Assembly (NCBI RefSeq): GCF_009796785.1
Contig: NZ_CP047026.1
Span: forward strand, 1,572,001-1,636,000
Direction of reading: 5' to 3'
DNA length: 64,000 nucleotides
Source of the DNA: Polaribacter sp. L3A8
GTDB lineage: Bacteria > Bacteroidota > Bacteroidia > Flavobacteriales > Flavobacteriaceae
Position numbers and translations under genes: made by a program. Of this stretch, positions 18,043-27,349 are shown one piece after another (positions within the stretch are counted from its first letter, which is position 1; every line of letters starts with the position of its first letter). The notes beneath the pieces were generated by a model that worked only from the letters and a program-made list of their open reading frames with translations, had not been told where the DNA came from and did no database searches.

Positions 18043-18888
18043 ATGGTTGGTATTGTATCGAGTAGCTATTATAGAGAACCTAGTGGCGGTAAAAAAGGAA
18101 ATAAGCCATCTAAAGAGACTTTCCACAAGACTAAAGGTTTTGTATTACAAGACGCTGTAGTTGTGTCTATAAAAGAGATTTTAAAGCACGAGTTTATAGA
18201 TTGTGGTTATCGATTAATGACCAGCTATTTAACTAGAGATGGTTACACTATCAATCATAAAAAGTTGTATAGAATTATGAAGGAAGAAGGCTTGTTGAAA
18301 CTTGATAATAGGATAGATAGAAGTGGTTCTGGACGCAAGTTTGTAAAGTTTAGAAAGGTGCAAACTTCTAGACCTTTAGAATGCCTGGAGATGGATATAA
18401 AGATGGTTTGGATACCAAGTGTAGGAAAGAATGCTTATTTACTATCAGTTATTGACGTTCACACTCGAAGAATAGTAAAAGACTATTTTTCTTTTACTAT
18501 TAAACAAAATCACGTTATAGCGCTACTTTCTGAGTTGTTTGAAAATTATGACTACCCTCAAAACGTGGTCATTAGAAGTGATAATGGAAGCCAGTTTATA
18601 GCAAAAAAAGTACGTGAATATTTAGGTCTCATTGGAGTGCAACAAGAATTTACACACGTAGCAACCCCAGAAGAGAATGCACATATAGAAGCCTATCATG
18701 GAATATTGAAAAAAGAAGTCTTTAATAGGTGGGACTACCAATATTTTGGAGAAATAGAGCAAATACTAAAACGCTTCGTGAAATTTTATAATAATAGAAG
18801 ACTTCACGGCTTGTTAGGACGTATAACACCAATGGAAAAATGGAATGCAGATGAACATCTTATTAGAATGAAAAAGTTAACCGCTTAA
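18043..18888 (+). CDS. IS3 OrfB transposase, copy 3
   Basis: 281 aa, identical to copy 1, with D118, D180 and E216 present. Together with its OrfA it is a candidate source of active transposase for the family in this window. Confidence 0.92.
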   Translation: MVGIVSSSYYREPSGGKKGNKPSKETFHKTKGFVLQDAVVVSIKEILKHEFIDCGYRLMTSYLTRDGYTINHKKLYRIMKEEGLLKLDNRIDRSGSGRKFVKFRKVQTSRPLECLEMDIKMVWIPSVGKNAYLLSVIDVHTRRIVKDYFSFTIKQNHVIALLSELFENYDYPQNVVIRSDNGSQFIAKKVREYLGLIGVQQEFTHVATPEENAHIEAYHGILKKEVFNRWDYQYFGEIEQILKRFVKFYNNRRLHGLLGRITPMEKWNADEHLIRMKKLTA

Positions 18889-19627
18889 CCAATAATCGAA
18901 ATTTAAAAGATTACTCTTGTTTTATAGGGGTCAAAACATGCCTAAAGTAAAAGCCAAATCATATAACGAAAGAGATTTACACAGACTTTTGAGTAGTTAT
19001 TTAAAGAATACCAAAATATATTCGAAAACAATATTCCACGAACATTCAAAAAACGGAAAAGATAGCAACCAAATTTGGACACATCCAGATATGGTTGGAG
19101 TTAAATTTTTGAATTTGCAAACCAAGGTCAGTCAGAATTTCTTAAAATCAATTAATAGAGTTGACACCTTTAAATTAAGTTCTTACGAATTAAAAAAAGA
19201 AATTAACTCGGACACGGAATTGAAAAAAGCCTATTTTCAAGCAGTTTCAAATTCAAGTTGGGCGAATTATGGATATTTAGTAGCATTTGAGTTTAGTGAT
19301 AGCTTGTCTGACGAAATGGAAAGACTAAATCAATCGTTCGGAATTGGAATAATTGAACTAAATGCTAATCCATATCAAAGTAAAATATTATTCCCAGCAA
19401 TTTACAAAGACCTCGATTTTAAGACAATCGACAAACTATGTAAAATCAATAAGGAATTTGAACAATTCATTGAGCAAACCGACAGATTAATGACAGCTCA
19501 AGAGCGTTATTACAAATCAACTGAAAAAGAACTTGATGAATTTTGTGATGGCTATTTTGAGAATGATTCGGAAATTGAAAAGTATTGTAAAGATAAAAAT
19601 ATTCCGAATGGAGAATAAAGCACTAGC

Positions 19628-19758
19628 CACAACAATGTATAAAATTAATTGCTTGGTTCTAGCCTACTTACGAAAATCCTCGCTGATTTTCTATTCGGTT
19701 TTTATTTGCTAAATTAGTTACTTAAACCACGCAACTAATCTTATACGAGACCGTTGGC
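19628..19758 (+). repeat. attC-like site O
   Basis: CACAAC...GTTGGC, 131 bp, apex ACGAAAATCCTCGCTGATTT. The unusual CACAAC is the exact partner of GTTGTG at the beginning of its own cassette. The right end GTTGGCAAC pairs with GTTGCCAAC of site P. Confidence 0.8.
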
Positions 19759-19793
19759 AACAAGGCTCACTCACTCGTATAAAAAAAGGAAAA

Positions 19794-20414
19794 ATGAAAA
19801 GAAAACATATTAACATAATTATCTTAACATTAATTATCATTGTATTTTTACTTGAATACTATTTAATGAAATCTTATATTAAAGAAATGTTTCAATATAA
19901 TACTATCGAGATTAGAAACGATGTTATCAATAATGAAACAAAAGAATTTAAAATGTATTTATTAGAAAATTTTATTTTTTTACTTTTACAAAGTATAGGA
20001 ATGCTTTTATGTTTAAATATTGGTTTTTTATATTTCAAAATTAAAACAAATTTAACAAGCATATTAAATTTAATTACATTTAGTTTTTTAGCTGTTATAA
20101 TATATCAGTTTTTGATAATTGCTATTGTAAAATTAAATAATTGGACATTTACAATGGGGTCTATAAATTCTGCATCTGAAAAACTAAATCTTGGAAATTA
20201 TATAAATATTGGAAAAACAGCACCTTGGATTGAATTATCACTCAAAAGTATAAATTTAGGACAGCTAATGATAATAATATTATTAGGGGTTGGCATAAAT
20301 AAAATTATAAAAATTAATTACAAAAGAGCATTTTTAATCACAATAAGAACATATGGTTTAGGAATTTTGTTTTGGTTTGTTTTTGCCATGGTTATGGAAA
20401 TGAATTTTAGTTAG
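19794..20414 (+). CDS. Integral membrane protein, unknown function
   Basis: 206 aa with hydrophobic segments at about 7-26, 56-80, 90-113, 155-170 and 185-204. The pattern is that of a small polytopic membrane protein such as those near bacteriocin export loci. It is the first gene in the O-P cassette, 91 bp before the double-glycine peptide. A role in immunity to that peptide is conceivable from position only; no family was recognised. Confidence 0.5.
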   Translation: MKRKHINIIILTLIIIVFLLEYYLMKSYIKEMFQYNTIEIRNDVINNETKEFKMYLLENFIFLLLQSIGMLLCLNIGFLYFKIKTNLTSILNLITFSFLAVIIYQFLIIAIVKLNNWTFTMGSINSASEKLNLGNYINIGKTAPWIELSLKSINLGQLMIIILLGVGINKIIKINYKRAFLITIRTYGLGILFWFVFAMVMEMNFS

Positions 20415-20505
20415 CTATCGATTGACGTCTAGATAGAAAAGGTTTACTTATTTATCCTTCAAAGAAAAAATGAGAACAAATTATTTTAACTTTAAATTCT
20501 AAATT

Positions 20506-20673
20506 ATGAAAGAATTAAATGTAAATCAATTAGAAAACCTTGAAGGAGGTAAATTTATTGGAAAATCTTGCGGTGGAGGTGGTTCTATTGGCGGTGGAAA
20601 ATGTGTTAGAACTTGTAAATATCAAGTTTTTTGGATTAAAGTATCTGAAGGTCCAGAAATTTACGACTGTTAA
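20506..20673 (+). CDS. Double-glycine leader peptide (bacteriocin-like precursor)
   Basis: 55 aa. The leader MKELNVNQLENLEGG has the spaced hydrophobic residues (L4, V6, L9, L12) and Gly-Gly at 14-15 of peptides cut by C39-peptidase exporters. The 40-residue core is glycine-rich (SCGGGGSIGGGK) and has four cysteines at 22, 33, 37 and 55, enough for two disulfides. The exporter is encoded about 900 bp downstream, and a hairpin terminator follows the stop by 14 bp. Probable product: a secreted antimicrobial or signalling peptide of unknown target. Confidence 0.75.
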   Translation: MKELNVNQLENLEGGKFIGKSCGGGGSIGGGKCVRTCKYQVFWIKVSEGPEIYDC

Positions 20674-20687
20674 TCAATTCAAATAAA

Positions 20688-20709
20688 GGGTGTTAAAAGC
20701 ACCCTTTTT
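20688..20709 (+). terminator. Hairpin after the peptide gene
   Basis: GGGTG (20688-20692), 7-base loop, CACCC (20700-20704), then a T run. A short stem that may act as an attenuator, giving more peptide transcript than exporter transcript. Confidence 0.6.
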
Positions 20710-20721
20710 AACAACAAACTT

Positions 20722-21582
20722 ATGATAAAAACAATATTATTTATCTTCCTTAGCCATTCATTTATAGCTAATTCACAAAATTATATAGTTAGAGACTCTA
20801 CTTCAAAAAAAGCAATCCCATATGTTGCTATACAGTTTCCTTTAACAAATAGTGGATTTTATTCTAATGACAAAGGATGTTTTGAGCTTAATAAAATTAA
20901 ACCAGATAGCATTTATATTTCCTGCTTAGGTTATAAAACACTAAAGACTAGGATTAAATTATTGAAAAACACAATATTTTTAACTTCTAAAGATAATATA
21001 TTAGACGAAATTGTTATCAGTAATAGACCTAATATTATTAAAAAAGTTGGATTTAAAAAAGGAAATACTTTTTTAGTAGATTCAACAAAAGAACCATTAA
21101 CATTGGGGTTTTATGCTTCTTTAGAAACTACCAAAAATGATACTTATATTAATGATGTTTTGCTATCTTTTAATAAAAAAGGATATTCTAAAAAGTACAA
21201 ATACCGAAGTTTTATAAGATTTGCAATCTATTCTACTGAAAACAGATTACCTTTAAAGCTATTAATAGAAAAACCGCTTTTAATAGAACTAAACGAGAAC
21301 TCAAAAAAATATATTAATATTAATCTTATTAAAAACAGTATAAAACTTGATAAGAAAGGTGTATTTATTATTATCGAAAAAATTGGAGAAGTTGATAGTA
21401 ATGGTAAAATAATTTCTAAAAAACAACCCTTACCTAATTTAAAATTTTCTACAAAAAAACCAAAAGAGTTACTTGATTATTCAACATTTATATTTTTGGA
21501 AGGAGAATGGAAAGACTTTTCTATTTTAAATCTAAACATGAATCTCGCTATAGAGTTTACATTGGCTAATTATGAAAATTAA
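20722..21582 (+). CDS. Carboxypeptidase-like regulatory-domain protein of the export locus
   Basis: 286 aa. Signal peptide at 1-18 (MIKTILFIFLSHSFIANS), then a CarboxypepD_reg-like beta-sandwich (about 20-95: VRDSTSKKAIPYVAIQFPLTNSGFYSNDKGCFELNKIKPDSIYISCLGYKTL), the domain commonly found at the start of Bacteroidetes surface proteins. A second region of about 185 residues is not recognised. Such proteins often sit beside peptidase-containing ABC exporters in Bacteroidetes. The stop overlaps the exporter start by 11 bp, indicating translational coupling. Probable periplasmic accessory of export. Confidence 0.65.
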   Translation: MIKTILFIFLSHSFIANSQNYIVRDSTSKKAIPYVAIQFPLTNSGFYSNDKGCFELNKIKPDSIYISCLGYKTLKTRIKLLKNTIFLTSKDNILDEIVISNRPNIIKKVGFKKGNTFLVDSTKEPLTLGFYASLETTKNDTYINDVLLSFNKKGYSKKYKYRSFIRFAIYSTENRLPLKLLIEKPLLIELNENSKKYININLIKNSIKLDKKGVFIIIEKIGEVDSNGKIISKKQPLPNLKFSTKKPKELLDYSTFIFLEGEWKDFSILNLNMNLAIEFTLANYEN

Positions 21583-23728
21583 CAAAATACATACCCAACA
21601 ACAAGACCAATCTGATTGCGGTATTATATGTTTACAAACTATCCTTAAACATCATAACAGTTACATTTCTTTACAAAAATTAAGAGAATATAGCGGTACG
21701 TCAAAACAAGGTACAACTATGTTAGGTCTTATGCAATGTGGCAATAAAATAGGATTTGAAATAAAAGGCTATGAATCTACTATTACAGCATTAAAAGAAA
21801 ACAAAACTCCGGCTATTTTACATACTCTTTTTGAAGAAAAATTACAACATTATATTGTTTGTTTTGGTTACGATTCTAAAAAAGAAATGTTTATTATAAG
21901 CAATCCTGCAAATTCAAAAATTGAATATATTAATGAAAAAGAACTAGAGACTATTTGGCAATCTAAAGCACTGCTACTTTGTAAAGAAACAGAAAAACTT
22001 ATAAAGAAAAAAGAAGAAAAAAAACAAAAATGGCAATGGGTATATAAATACATTAAAGAAGATGTAAACTTACTTTCAATGTCTTTATTTTTAGGAATTA
22101 TTTTAGCAATTTTAAGTTTAGCAACAGCTGTATATTCTCAAAAATTAATAGACGTTTTATTGCCCTCAAAAGACACTTTTAAAATTATTGCAAGTATTTG
22201 TCTATTATTTTTCTTATTTAGCATCCAAGTATTCTTTGGTTATTTAAGAGGTTTATTCTTAATACGTCAAACTAAAAATTATAATATAAGAGTAATTCAC
22301 TTTTTTTACAATAACTTATTAAAACTCCCAAAAACATTTTTTGATACTAGAAAAATTGGAGATATGGTAGCAAGAATGAACGATACAAGTAGAATTCAAA
22401 AAACTATTTCAAAAATAATTGGAAGTATAGTAATAGATATATTATTAGTTATAATCGTTTCAATAGCAATTTTTAATTATAATACAACTCTAGGATATAT
22501 TACATTATTATGGATTCCTTTACTAACAGTAGTTGTTCTTTTTTTTAGTCCAAAAATAAAACAACAACAACAAAAGGTTATGCAGTCCTATTCACGAAAT
22601 GAAAGTAATTATATAGATACTATAAATGGAATAGAAACTATTAAAAATAATAACAAAGAACTTTTTTTTGCAAAAGAAACAAACTCTATTTATAAATTAT
22701 TTCAAAAAGCAATTTATGATTTAAACCGTTTAAGTCTAAACTATGCAACAATAAGTGAATTAATCTCAATTTTTTTTATAATAGGAACACTTAGTTATAG
22801 TGTTTATTTAGTTTTAAACAATGAATTAACAGCAGGTGTAATTATCGCAATTTTACAATTAGTAAGTATGTTAATGGCTTCAACTTCAAATTTAGCTTTA
22901 GTTAATATTGAAATTCAAGAAGCAAAAGTAGCATTTAATAGAATGTATGAATTTACTTCCATAGAAGAAGAAAATAAAGGGGGAATTCCATTAAAAAAAA
23001 TTAATTCTTTAGAAATTAAAAACCTTTCTTTTCGTTTTGCAGGTAGGAAAGAACTCTTTAAAGATATTAATATATCTGTTAATAAAAATGAATGTATTGC
23101 AATCGTTGGAGAAAGCGGAAGTGGTAAAAGTACATTAGGACAAGTACTACAAAAATTCTATCCTTTTGAAAATGGTGAAATCTTAATTAACAATCAATAC
23201 AATTTACCAAATATAAACACAGAAGATTGGCGAAATATTATTGGTATCATTCCACAGGACATAACCATATTTAGTGGAAATGTAATCACAAATATCTTGT
23301 TAGGTAAAGAAGATACTCCAGAAAATATTGAGAATTTTTGTAACCAATATGGTTTTACAGAATTTGTAAATAGTTTACCTCAAGGCTTTGCTACTATTTT
23401 AGGCGAAGAAGGTATTAATTTATCTGGTGGGCAAAAACAAATCATTGCTTTAATGAGAGTTTTGTATAAAAAACCTCAATTATTATTATTAGATGAATTT
23501 ACATCAGCAATGGACAGAAAAACAGAAAAATTTGTATTAAACTTATTAAAGAAACTAAAATCTGAAATAACTATTATTTTCATTTCTCATAGGTTACATT
23601 CATTACCTCAAATTGCAGATACAATTTATGTATTAGAAAATGGAGTAATTTCTAATTTTGGTAATCACAATCAACTAATGGAAACCACTAACTTTTATAG
23701 TGATTTTTGGAAAGAACTTATTATTTAA
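21572..23728 (+). CDS. C39-peptidase-containing ABC exporter
   Basis: 718 aa, a full-length bacteriocin exporter/processing protease (ABC type with peptidase domain). Residues 1-130 are the C39 peptidase: catalytic C16 in QSDCG and H93 in LQHYIV. The third position, usually Asp in a DPA motif, is Asn here (N111, SNPA), which is tolerated in papain-type Cys-His-Asn triads. Transmembrane helices span about 165-440. The nucleotide-binding domain has Walker A GESGSGKST (about 512), signature LSGGQKQ (about 616), Walker B LLLLDEF and H-loop ISHRLHS. It should cleave the peptide encoded at 20506 after Gly-Gly and export it. Confidence 0.92.
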   Translation: MKINKIHTQQQDQSDCGIICLQTILKHHNSYISLQKLREYSGTSKQGTTMLGLMQCGNKIGFEIKGYESTITALKENKTPAILHTLFEEKLQHYIVCFGYDSKKEMFIISNPANSKIEYINEKELETIWQSKALLLCKETEKLIKKKEEKKQKWQWVYKYIKEDVNLLSMSLFLGIILAILSLATAVYSQKLIDVLLPSKDTFKIIASICLLFFLFSIQVFFGYLRGLFLIRQTKNYNIRVIHFFYNNLLKLPKTFFDTRKIGDMVARMNDTSRIQKTISKIIGSIVIDILLVIIVSIAIFNYNTTLGYITLLWIPLLTVVVLFFSPKIKQQQQKVMQSYSRNESNYIDTINGIETIKNNNKELFFAKETNSIYKLFQKAIYDLNRLSLNYATISELISIFFIIGTLSYSVYLVLNNELTAGVIIAILQLVSMLMASTSNLALVNIEIQEAKVAFNRMYEFTSIEEENKGGIPLKKINSLEIKNLSFRFAGRKELFKDINISVNKNECIAIVGESGSGKSTLGQVLQKFYPFENGEILINNQYNLPNINTEDWRNIIGIIPQDITIFSGNVITNILLGKEDTPENIENFCNQYGFTEFVNSLPQGFATILGEEGINLSGGQKQIIALMRVLYKKPQLLLLDEFTSAMDRKTEKFVLNLLKKLKSEITIIFISHRLHSLPQIADTIYVLENGVISNFGNHNQLMETTNFYSDFWKELII

Positions 23729-24429
23729 TTTAGAACAATTAACTCCTTACATACTCATTGTCAGTCAAAAACACAATATACTTTTAAAAGAATTCGTTAT
23801 ATTTACAATAATAACTTTTAAAAATTAAAAAAATGAGCAAGCAATATGAAACAGGAAATGCTAAAAATGTAGCTAATCTTCAAAAACTAATTGAGCAAGT
23901 AACAGTATATACTGCCTACAATCCACCAGTCGATAATTTAAAAATTGTAAACTTAAACACGTTATATACAAATTCTTTAAATTCAGTTACAGAAGTAGAG
24001 GAAAAACGTAATGCAAATAAAAATTCTATACACACAAGACAACAAGAGTATCTAAATTTAAAATCAACTTCTACAAGAATTATCAATCAATTAGAAATAT
24101 TAGGTCTTACAGAAGGAGTTTTAGCACAAGCAAAATCTTTAAACAATTTAATACAAGGAACTAAAAAGAAAAAGAAAGAAGTAGATGCAGAAACAGGAGA
24201 AGAAAAAAAAACAACTTCTACCTCTCGTCAATCTTTCACACAATTAGCAGATAATTTTTCTAAAATATTACAATTATTAACTACAATTCCAACATATAAT
24301 CCAAATTTAGAAAAATTAAAGTTAGTGAATCTAACAGCTTATCATACTATTTTAGTAGAAAGTACAAAAAATGTAGATATTACAGAAGCTGAATTAAACA
24401 CTAAACTAATAGAAAGAAATAAAATTCTT

Positions 24430-25389
24430 TAGAGGTCAGTATTTAAATTCATATCTTTAAAGTCAATAAATAGAGTATTATTATGAATATATTTAAAGGA
24501 CAAAATCTTCTAGAGTTTGCTGATCGGTTTAAAACGGATGAAGATTGCAAGAAATACTTGGCAGATATTAAATGGAAAGATGGATTTCAATGTGTTAAAT
24601 GTGGTCATAACAAGGCTCAAATAAGAAAAGATTTTTCACGTACATGTAATATTTGTTCTCATCAAGAATCATCTACCTCAAACACACTTTTTCACAAGGT
24701 AAAGTTTGGTGTTAGAAAAGCTTTTTTTATTGTTTTTGAAATGAGTACAAGTACTAAAAGCCTTTCTGCTAGTTATGTTGCAGTTCGTTTTAGCGTAACA
24801 GAAAAGACAGCCCGTTTATTTATGCTCAAAATTAGAGAAGCAATGGAAAGTAGTGGAAATAGTCCTATGACTGGTATTGTTCATGTAGATGAATTTGTTT
24901 TGGGTGGACGAGAAAAAGACAAAGTAGGAAGAAGTTATAATGCTAAGAAAAAGAAAGCTATAACTGCTGTTGAACTAACTCAAGATGGAAAAGTTAAAAG
25001 AATGTATGCCATGAGAATCGAAGATTTTTCAGCTAGTTCTTTGCAATATATTTTTGTGAATCATATCAGTCGAAAAGCTAAAGTGATAACCGACAAATGG
25101 AGAGGTTACAGGCCTATTGCTAAAGTTTATAATATTACTCAAATAGAAAGTAATGGTGGTATGAATTTTAAAGCACTTCATACAATGATTCATCAAGTGA
25201 AATCTTGGATAAGAACAACGTATTCTTGGGTTAGTGACTTTAATCTAAATAGATATTTTAATGAATTTTGTTTTAGAATTAATCGATCACAAAGTAAAGC
25301 AACAATATTCAATAACTTAATAACTAAAATGGTTGAAAAGGAGAAAGTAGAACATCACAAAATTATATGTAACTAACTACTGACCTCTA
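24430..25389 (+). mobile_element. IS1595-family element, copy 1 (960 bp)
   Basis: Perfect terminal repeats TAGAGGTCAGTA / TACTGACCTCTA and an 8-bp target duplication AAATTCTT (24422-24429 and 25390-25397), the duplication length typical of IS1595. Encodes one intact transposase. Confidence 0.95.
24483..25376 (+). CDS. IS1595-family (ISXO2-like) transposase
   Basis: 297 aa. The N-terminal zinc ribbon has CVKCGHNKA and CNICSHQ. The ISXO2-like DDE core has VHVDEFVLGGREK (first Asp), VITDKWRGYRPI (second Asp) and a C-terminal FNLNRYFNEFCFRINR block. Full-length and uninterrupted. Confidence 0.93.
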   Translation: MNIFKGQNLLEFADRFKTDEDCKKYLADIKWKDGFQCVKCGHNKAQIRKDFSRTCNICSHQESSTSNTLFHKVKFGVRKAFFIVFEMSTSTKSLSASYVAVRFSVTEKTARLFMLKIREAMESSGNSPMTGIVHVDEFVLGGREKDKVGRSYNAKKKKAITAVELTQDGKVKRMYAMRIEDFSASSLQYIFVNHISRKAKVITDKWRGYRPIAKVYNITQIESNGGMNFKALHTMIHQVKSWIRTTYSWVSDFNLNRYFNEFCFRINRSQSKATIFNNLITKMVEKEKVEHHKIICN

Positions 25390-25520
25390 AAATTCTTTAT
25401 GAAAATGGAACAGGACTATATACCATTGCTCAAAATGTGAAAAAATATGTAAAAAGTATATATGGAGCAACCTCTCCTGAATATTCTAACATCTCAAAAA
25501 TAAAATTTACTTCAAGTTAA

Positions 25521-25729
25521 CATAAAACCAACAAACCACTCTATAAATGTATCAATTTTATTTTATATTACTTCAACCTTAAATATGAATACAACAACTT
25601 GAAAGTATATTTTTTCAATCCATTTTAGTAATTGAACAATATTAATTATGAATACATCAATCAAATTTATGAATTAAATAATCTGAATTAATAATTATGC
25701 AAAATAAAAAACGAATACAACGCCCAGTT
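25521..25729 (+). other. Gene-free end of cassette O-P
   Basis: 209 bp of AT-rich DNA between the broken coiled-coil gene and site P. No ORF, repeat or terminator recognised. Confidence 0.4.
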
Positions 25730-25849
25730 GCCAACAAAGAACTGAGCTAAAAAACAACTCTTTTCTTCATTAAATTTACGCACTATTATTATAGGCTCAT
25801 AATTCTATCAATTAGTATTTTGAGCTTTTATTTTTTATGTAATTACTAT

Positions 25850-26818
25850 TTATTTTGATAAAACAGAAACGTACGTTTCGTCATATGGTAAACCTGATTT
25901 TGCGATAGCAAAACTCTGTTTTATCAATTTATTTGAAACCGCTATTAAAGCCAATTTCTTACTCTTACCCTTGTTAACAATTCGCTCATAAATCTCACGA
26001 CATCCTTTATTATGTTTACAAGCTGTAAAAGCACAGAGAAACAAGAGGTTTCGTAGTTTCCTATTTCCAACCTTACTTATTCTACTTCTTCCACGTACAC
26101 TACTTCCAGACACTCTTATCGTTGGAGTGATCCCTACATAACTACATAATTGTGAAGCCGTTTCAAACTTCCTAAACCCATCAGTAATTACGATTAAAAA
26201 CAATGCCGTTTTCAAACCTATCCCTGGAATACTAGTTAGTAATGTTAATTGTGCTTGCTGGTCTTGTTTTACTAACGAAAGTACTTTTGTTTCGATTCCT
26301 AAAATCTCTTTATCTAAATGTTTTTTAGTCCGTTTTAAAGAACCATAAACCCACTTAGAGGGAATCCCTAAAACTTCTTCTCCGTGAATTTTATTCTTTA
26401 CCGCTGTGCGTTTTTTAATATCACTATCTAATAATCTAAACAACTGTAAGCACTCACTCTGAACATTGGTAAGAGCAGTATACAATGGAACTTCATTGAT
26501 GCCTCCATATTCACAGATAGCCTTTGCATCACTTTTATCCGTCTTTACTTTAGACAATTTCATTTGGATAAAACGCTTTACAGATAAAGGATTTACAATA
26601 GATACAAAAATGCTTTGTTTGTATAAAAACTGAGCTAACCTGTAATGGTAATAACCCGTTGCTTCCATAATTACTAATGAGTTTTTAGGGAGATTTTTTA
26701 AGAATATTTTAAACCCTAATTCATCATTTTTAAACTGATCATGACCACTTGTACTTCCATAAACATCAAAAACGTCTTTACTGATGTCAACTCCAAAAAT
26801 TTCCTTATATTTATTCAT
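25850..26818 (-). CDS. IS110-family transposase, copy 2
   Basis: 322 aa, the same as copy 1 apart from isoleucine for valine at residue 73 (FVSIVNP). All DEDD residues and the Tnp_20 serine region are present. Confidence 0.93.
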   Translation of the reverse strand: MNKYKEIFGVDISKDVFDVYGSTSGHDQFKNDELGFKIFLKNLPKNSLVIMEATGYYHYRLAQFLYKQSIFVSIVNPLSVKRFIQMKLSKVKTDKSDAKAICEYGGINEVPLYTALTNVQSECLQLFRLLDSDIKKRTAVKNKIHGEEVLGIPSKWVYGSLKRTKKHLDKEILGIETKVLSLVKQDQQAQLTLLTSIPGIGLKTALFLIVITDGFRKFETASQLCSYVGITPTIRVSGSSVRGRSRISKVGNRKLRNLLFLCAFTACKHNKGCREIYERIVNKGKSKKLALIAVSNKLIKQSFAIAKSGLPYDETYVSVLSK

Positions 26819-27038
26819 AAGAACTGATTTATGAAAGAATAACCTACTTTTACTCACAACAACTTGAAAACGAGATCTAGGTCTCACAGAACTGAACGTG
26901 ATTTTAGTAGAAAAGAGAGAGGATTACCAATGTTGTCGAAGTCTAAGCTTCACCGTATAAATTAACCTTAATTCTCTCTTTTATTCTTTCTGATTATATA
27001 CTTAAATTTAGTCTTTTATTATAAAATGCTAACTTAAG
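26819..27038 (-). ncRNA. Candidate IS110 bridge RNA region, copy 2
   Basis: Second copy of the 220-bp non-coding end, with the attC-arm-like CACCGTATAAA at 26951-26961 adjoining the real arm at 27039. Copy 3 has lost most of this region. Confidence 0.4.
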
Positions 27039-27181
27039 CCGTATAAAATTAATTGCTGTTTTTAGCTCACTTGGGAAATTCCTCCGGAATTTCGCCGTTC
27101 GTGTTTTATTTAGTAAATTCACTGCTTAATCAACGCAACAAAGCTTATACAACAACGTTGTACACAAGCAACCAGCCGCAT

Positions 27182-27248
27182 ATTTTAGCACTTTCGGTTT
27201 TTGCCAACGCTCGATTCCAACGCTCGAAAAACCAAAAGAGCTAAAATT
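27182..27248. repeat. Imperfect hairpin at the head of the restriction-modification cassette
   Basis: ATTTTAGCACTTTCGGTTTTT (27182 on) faces the complement of CGAAAAACCAAAAGAGCTAAAAT (to 27248). The loop carries two copies of CCAACGCTCG. It lies between the cassette start and the regulator gene, inside the otherwise gene-free stretch 27163-27349. Could be a terminator or insulator limiting read-through; role not shown. Confidence 0.5.
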
Positions 27249-27349
27249 CCCCAACACACCAGAACGAAAAAAATAATCTGAATTAAAACTTGAAAATCCA
27301 AAATGTTTTTATAAATTTGGACAATATTTGTCTAAAACAATTTTGACCA

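Larger units (their letters stand above)
17619..18938 (+). mobile_element. IS3-family element, copy 3 (1320 bp, intact)
   Basis: Flanked by a 5-bp direct duplication TGCCT (17614-17618 and 18939-18943). Both reading frames match copies 1 and 5, and the A9 slippery run is preserved. This is a clean transposition event. Confidence 0.95.
17325..19618 (+). pseudogene. HARE-HTH / endonuclease-like protein gene split by IS3
   Basis: Removing IS3 copy 3 and one copy of its 5-bp duplication joins ...TTSVKLP to KVKAKSYNERD... in frame, giving one protein of about 323 aa. Residues 1-75 are a HARE-type helix-turn-helix (MTIKEAILKSL...MEVHDHIIKNGYYDF...PPATISALLGDFIRNGD). The C-terminal part has HPDMVGVKF and, further on, TFKLSSYELKKE, which fits a PD...ELK endonuclease-like core as in COG2958-type proteins. 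Such proteins are associated with DNA restriction or genome defence, but their activity is not established here. Start and end of the cassette still match perfectly, which supports simple insertion. Confidence 0.75.
23833..25520 (+). pseudogene. Unidentified coiled-coil gene interrupted by IS1595
   Basis: The left part (23833-24429) ends ...LIERNKIL. Excising the IS and one 8-bp duplication continues it in frame with YENGTGLYTIAQNVKKYVKSIYGATSPEYSNISKIKFTSS, giving about 240 aa. It is helical and polar, with two copies of a segment resembling T-x-Y-N-P-x-x-x-x-L-K-x-V-N-L (residues about 31-46 and 155-170), so it may be an internal duplication. Lies 104 bp after the exporter. Function unknown; the IS leaves a 199-residue truncated product. 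Confidence 0.65.
25736..27038 (-). mobile_element. IS110-family element, copy 2 (1303 bp)
   Basis: Inserted at the same position (after AAC) and in the same orientation as copy 1 but in a different attC-like site, with identical boundaries. This pins the element ends at AAAGAACTGAG and GCTAACTTAAG. Confidence 0.88.
25730..27162 (+). repeat. attC-like site P, split by IS110
   Basis: GCCAAC (25730-25735), IS110 copy 2, then the remainder 27039-27162 ending GTTGTA, apex GGAAATTCCTCCGGAATTTC. The right end GTTGTACAC pairs with GTGTACAAC of site Q. Confidence 0.75.

Noticed and set aside
2490..19758. Palindromes as a CRISPR array or simple MITE/REP family
   Set aside because: Units between them are whole genes of variable length, and their ends covary across each cassette, which neither CRISPR spacers nor independently inserting MITEs would produce.
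19794..20414. Calling the membrane protein a bacteriocin immunity protein
   Set aside because: Only its position supports this; size and sequence match no immunity family I can name.
27053..27244. 63-codon ORF across site P and the cassette hairpin
   Set aside because: It reads through the recombination site and palindromic DNA and has no protein-like features.
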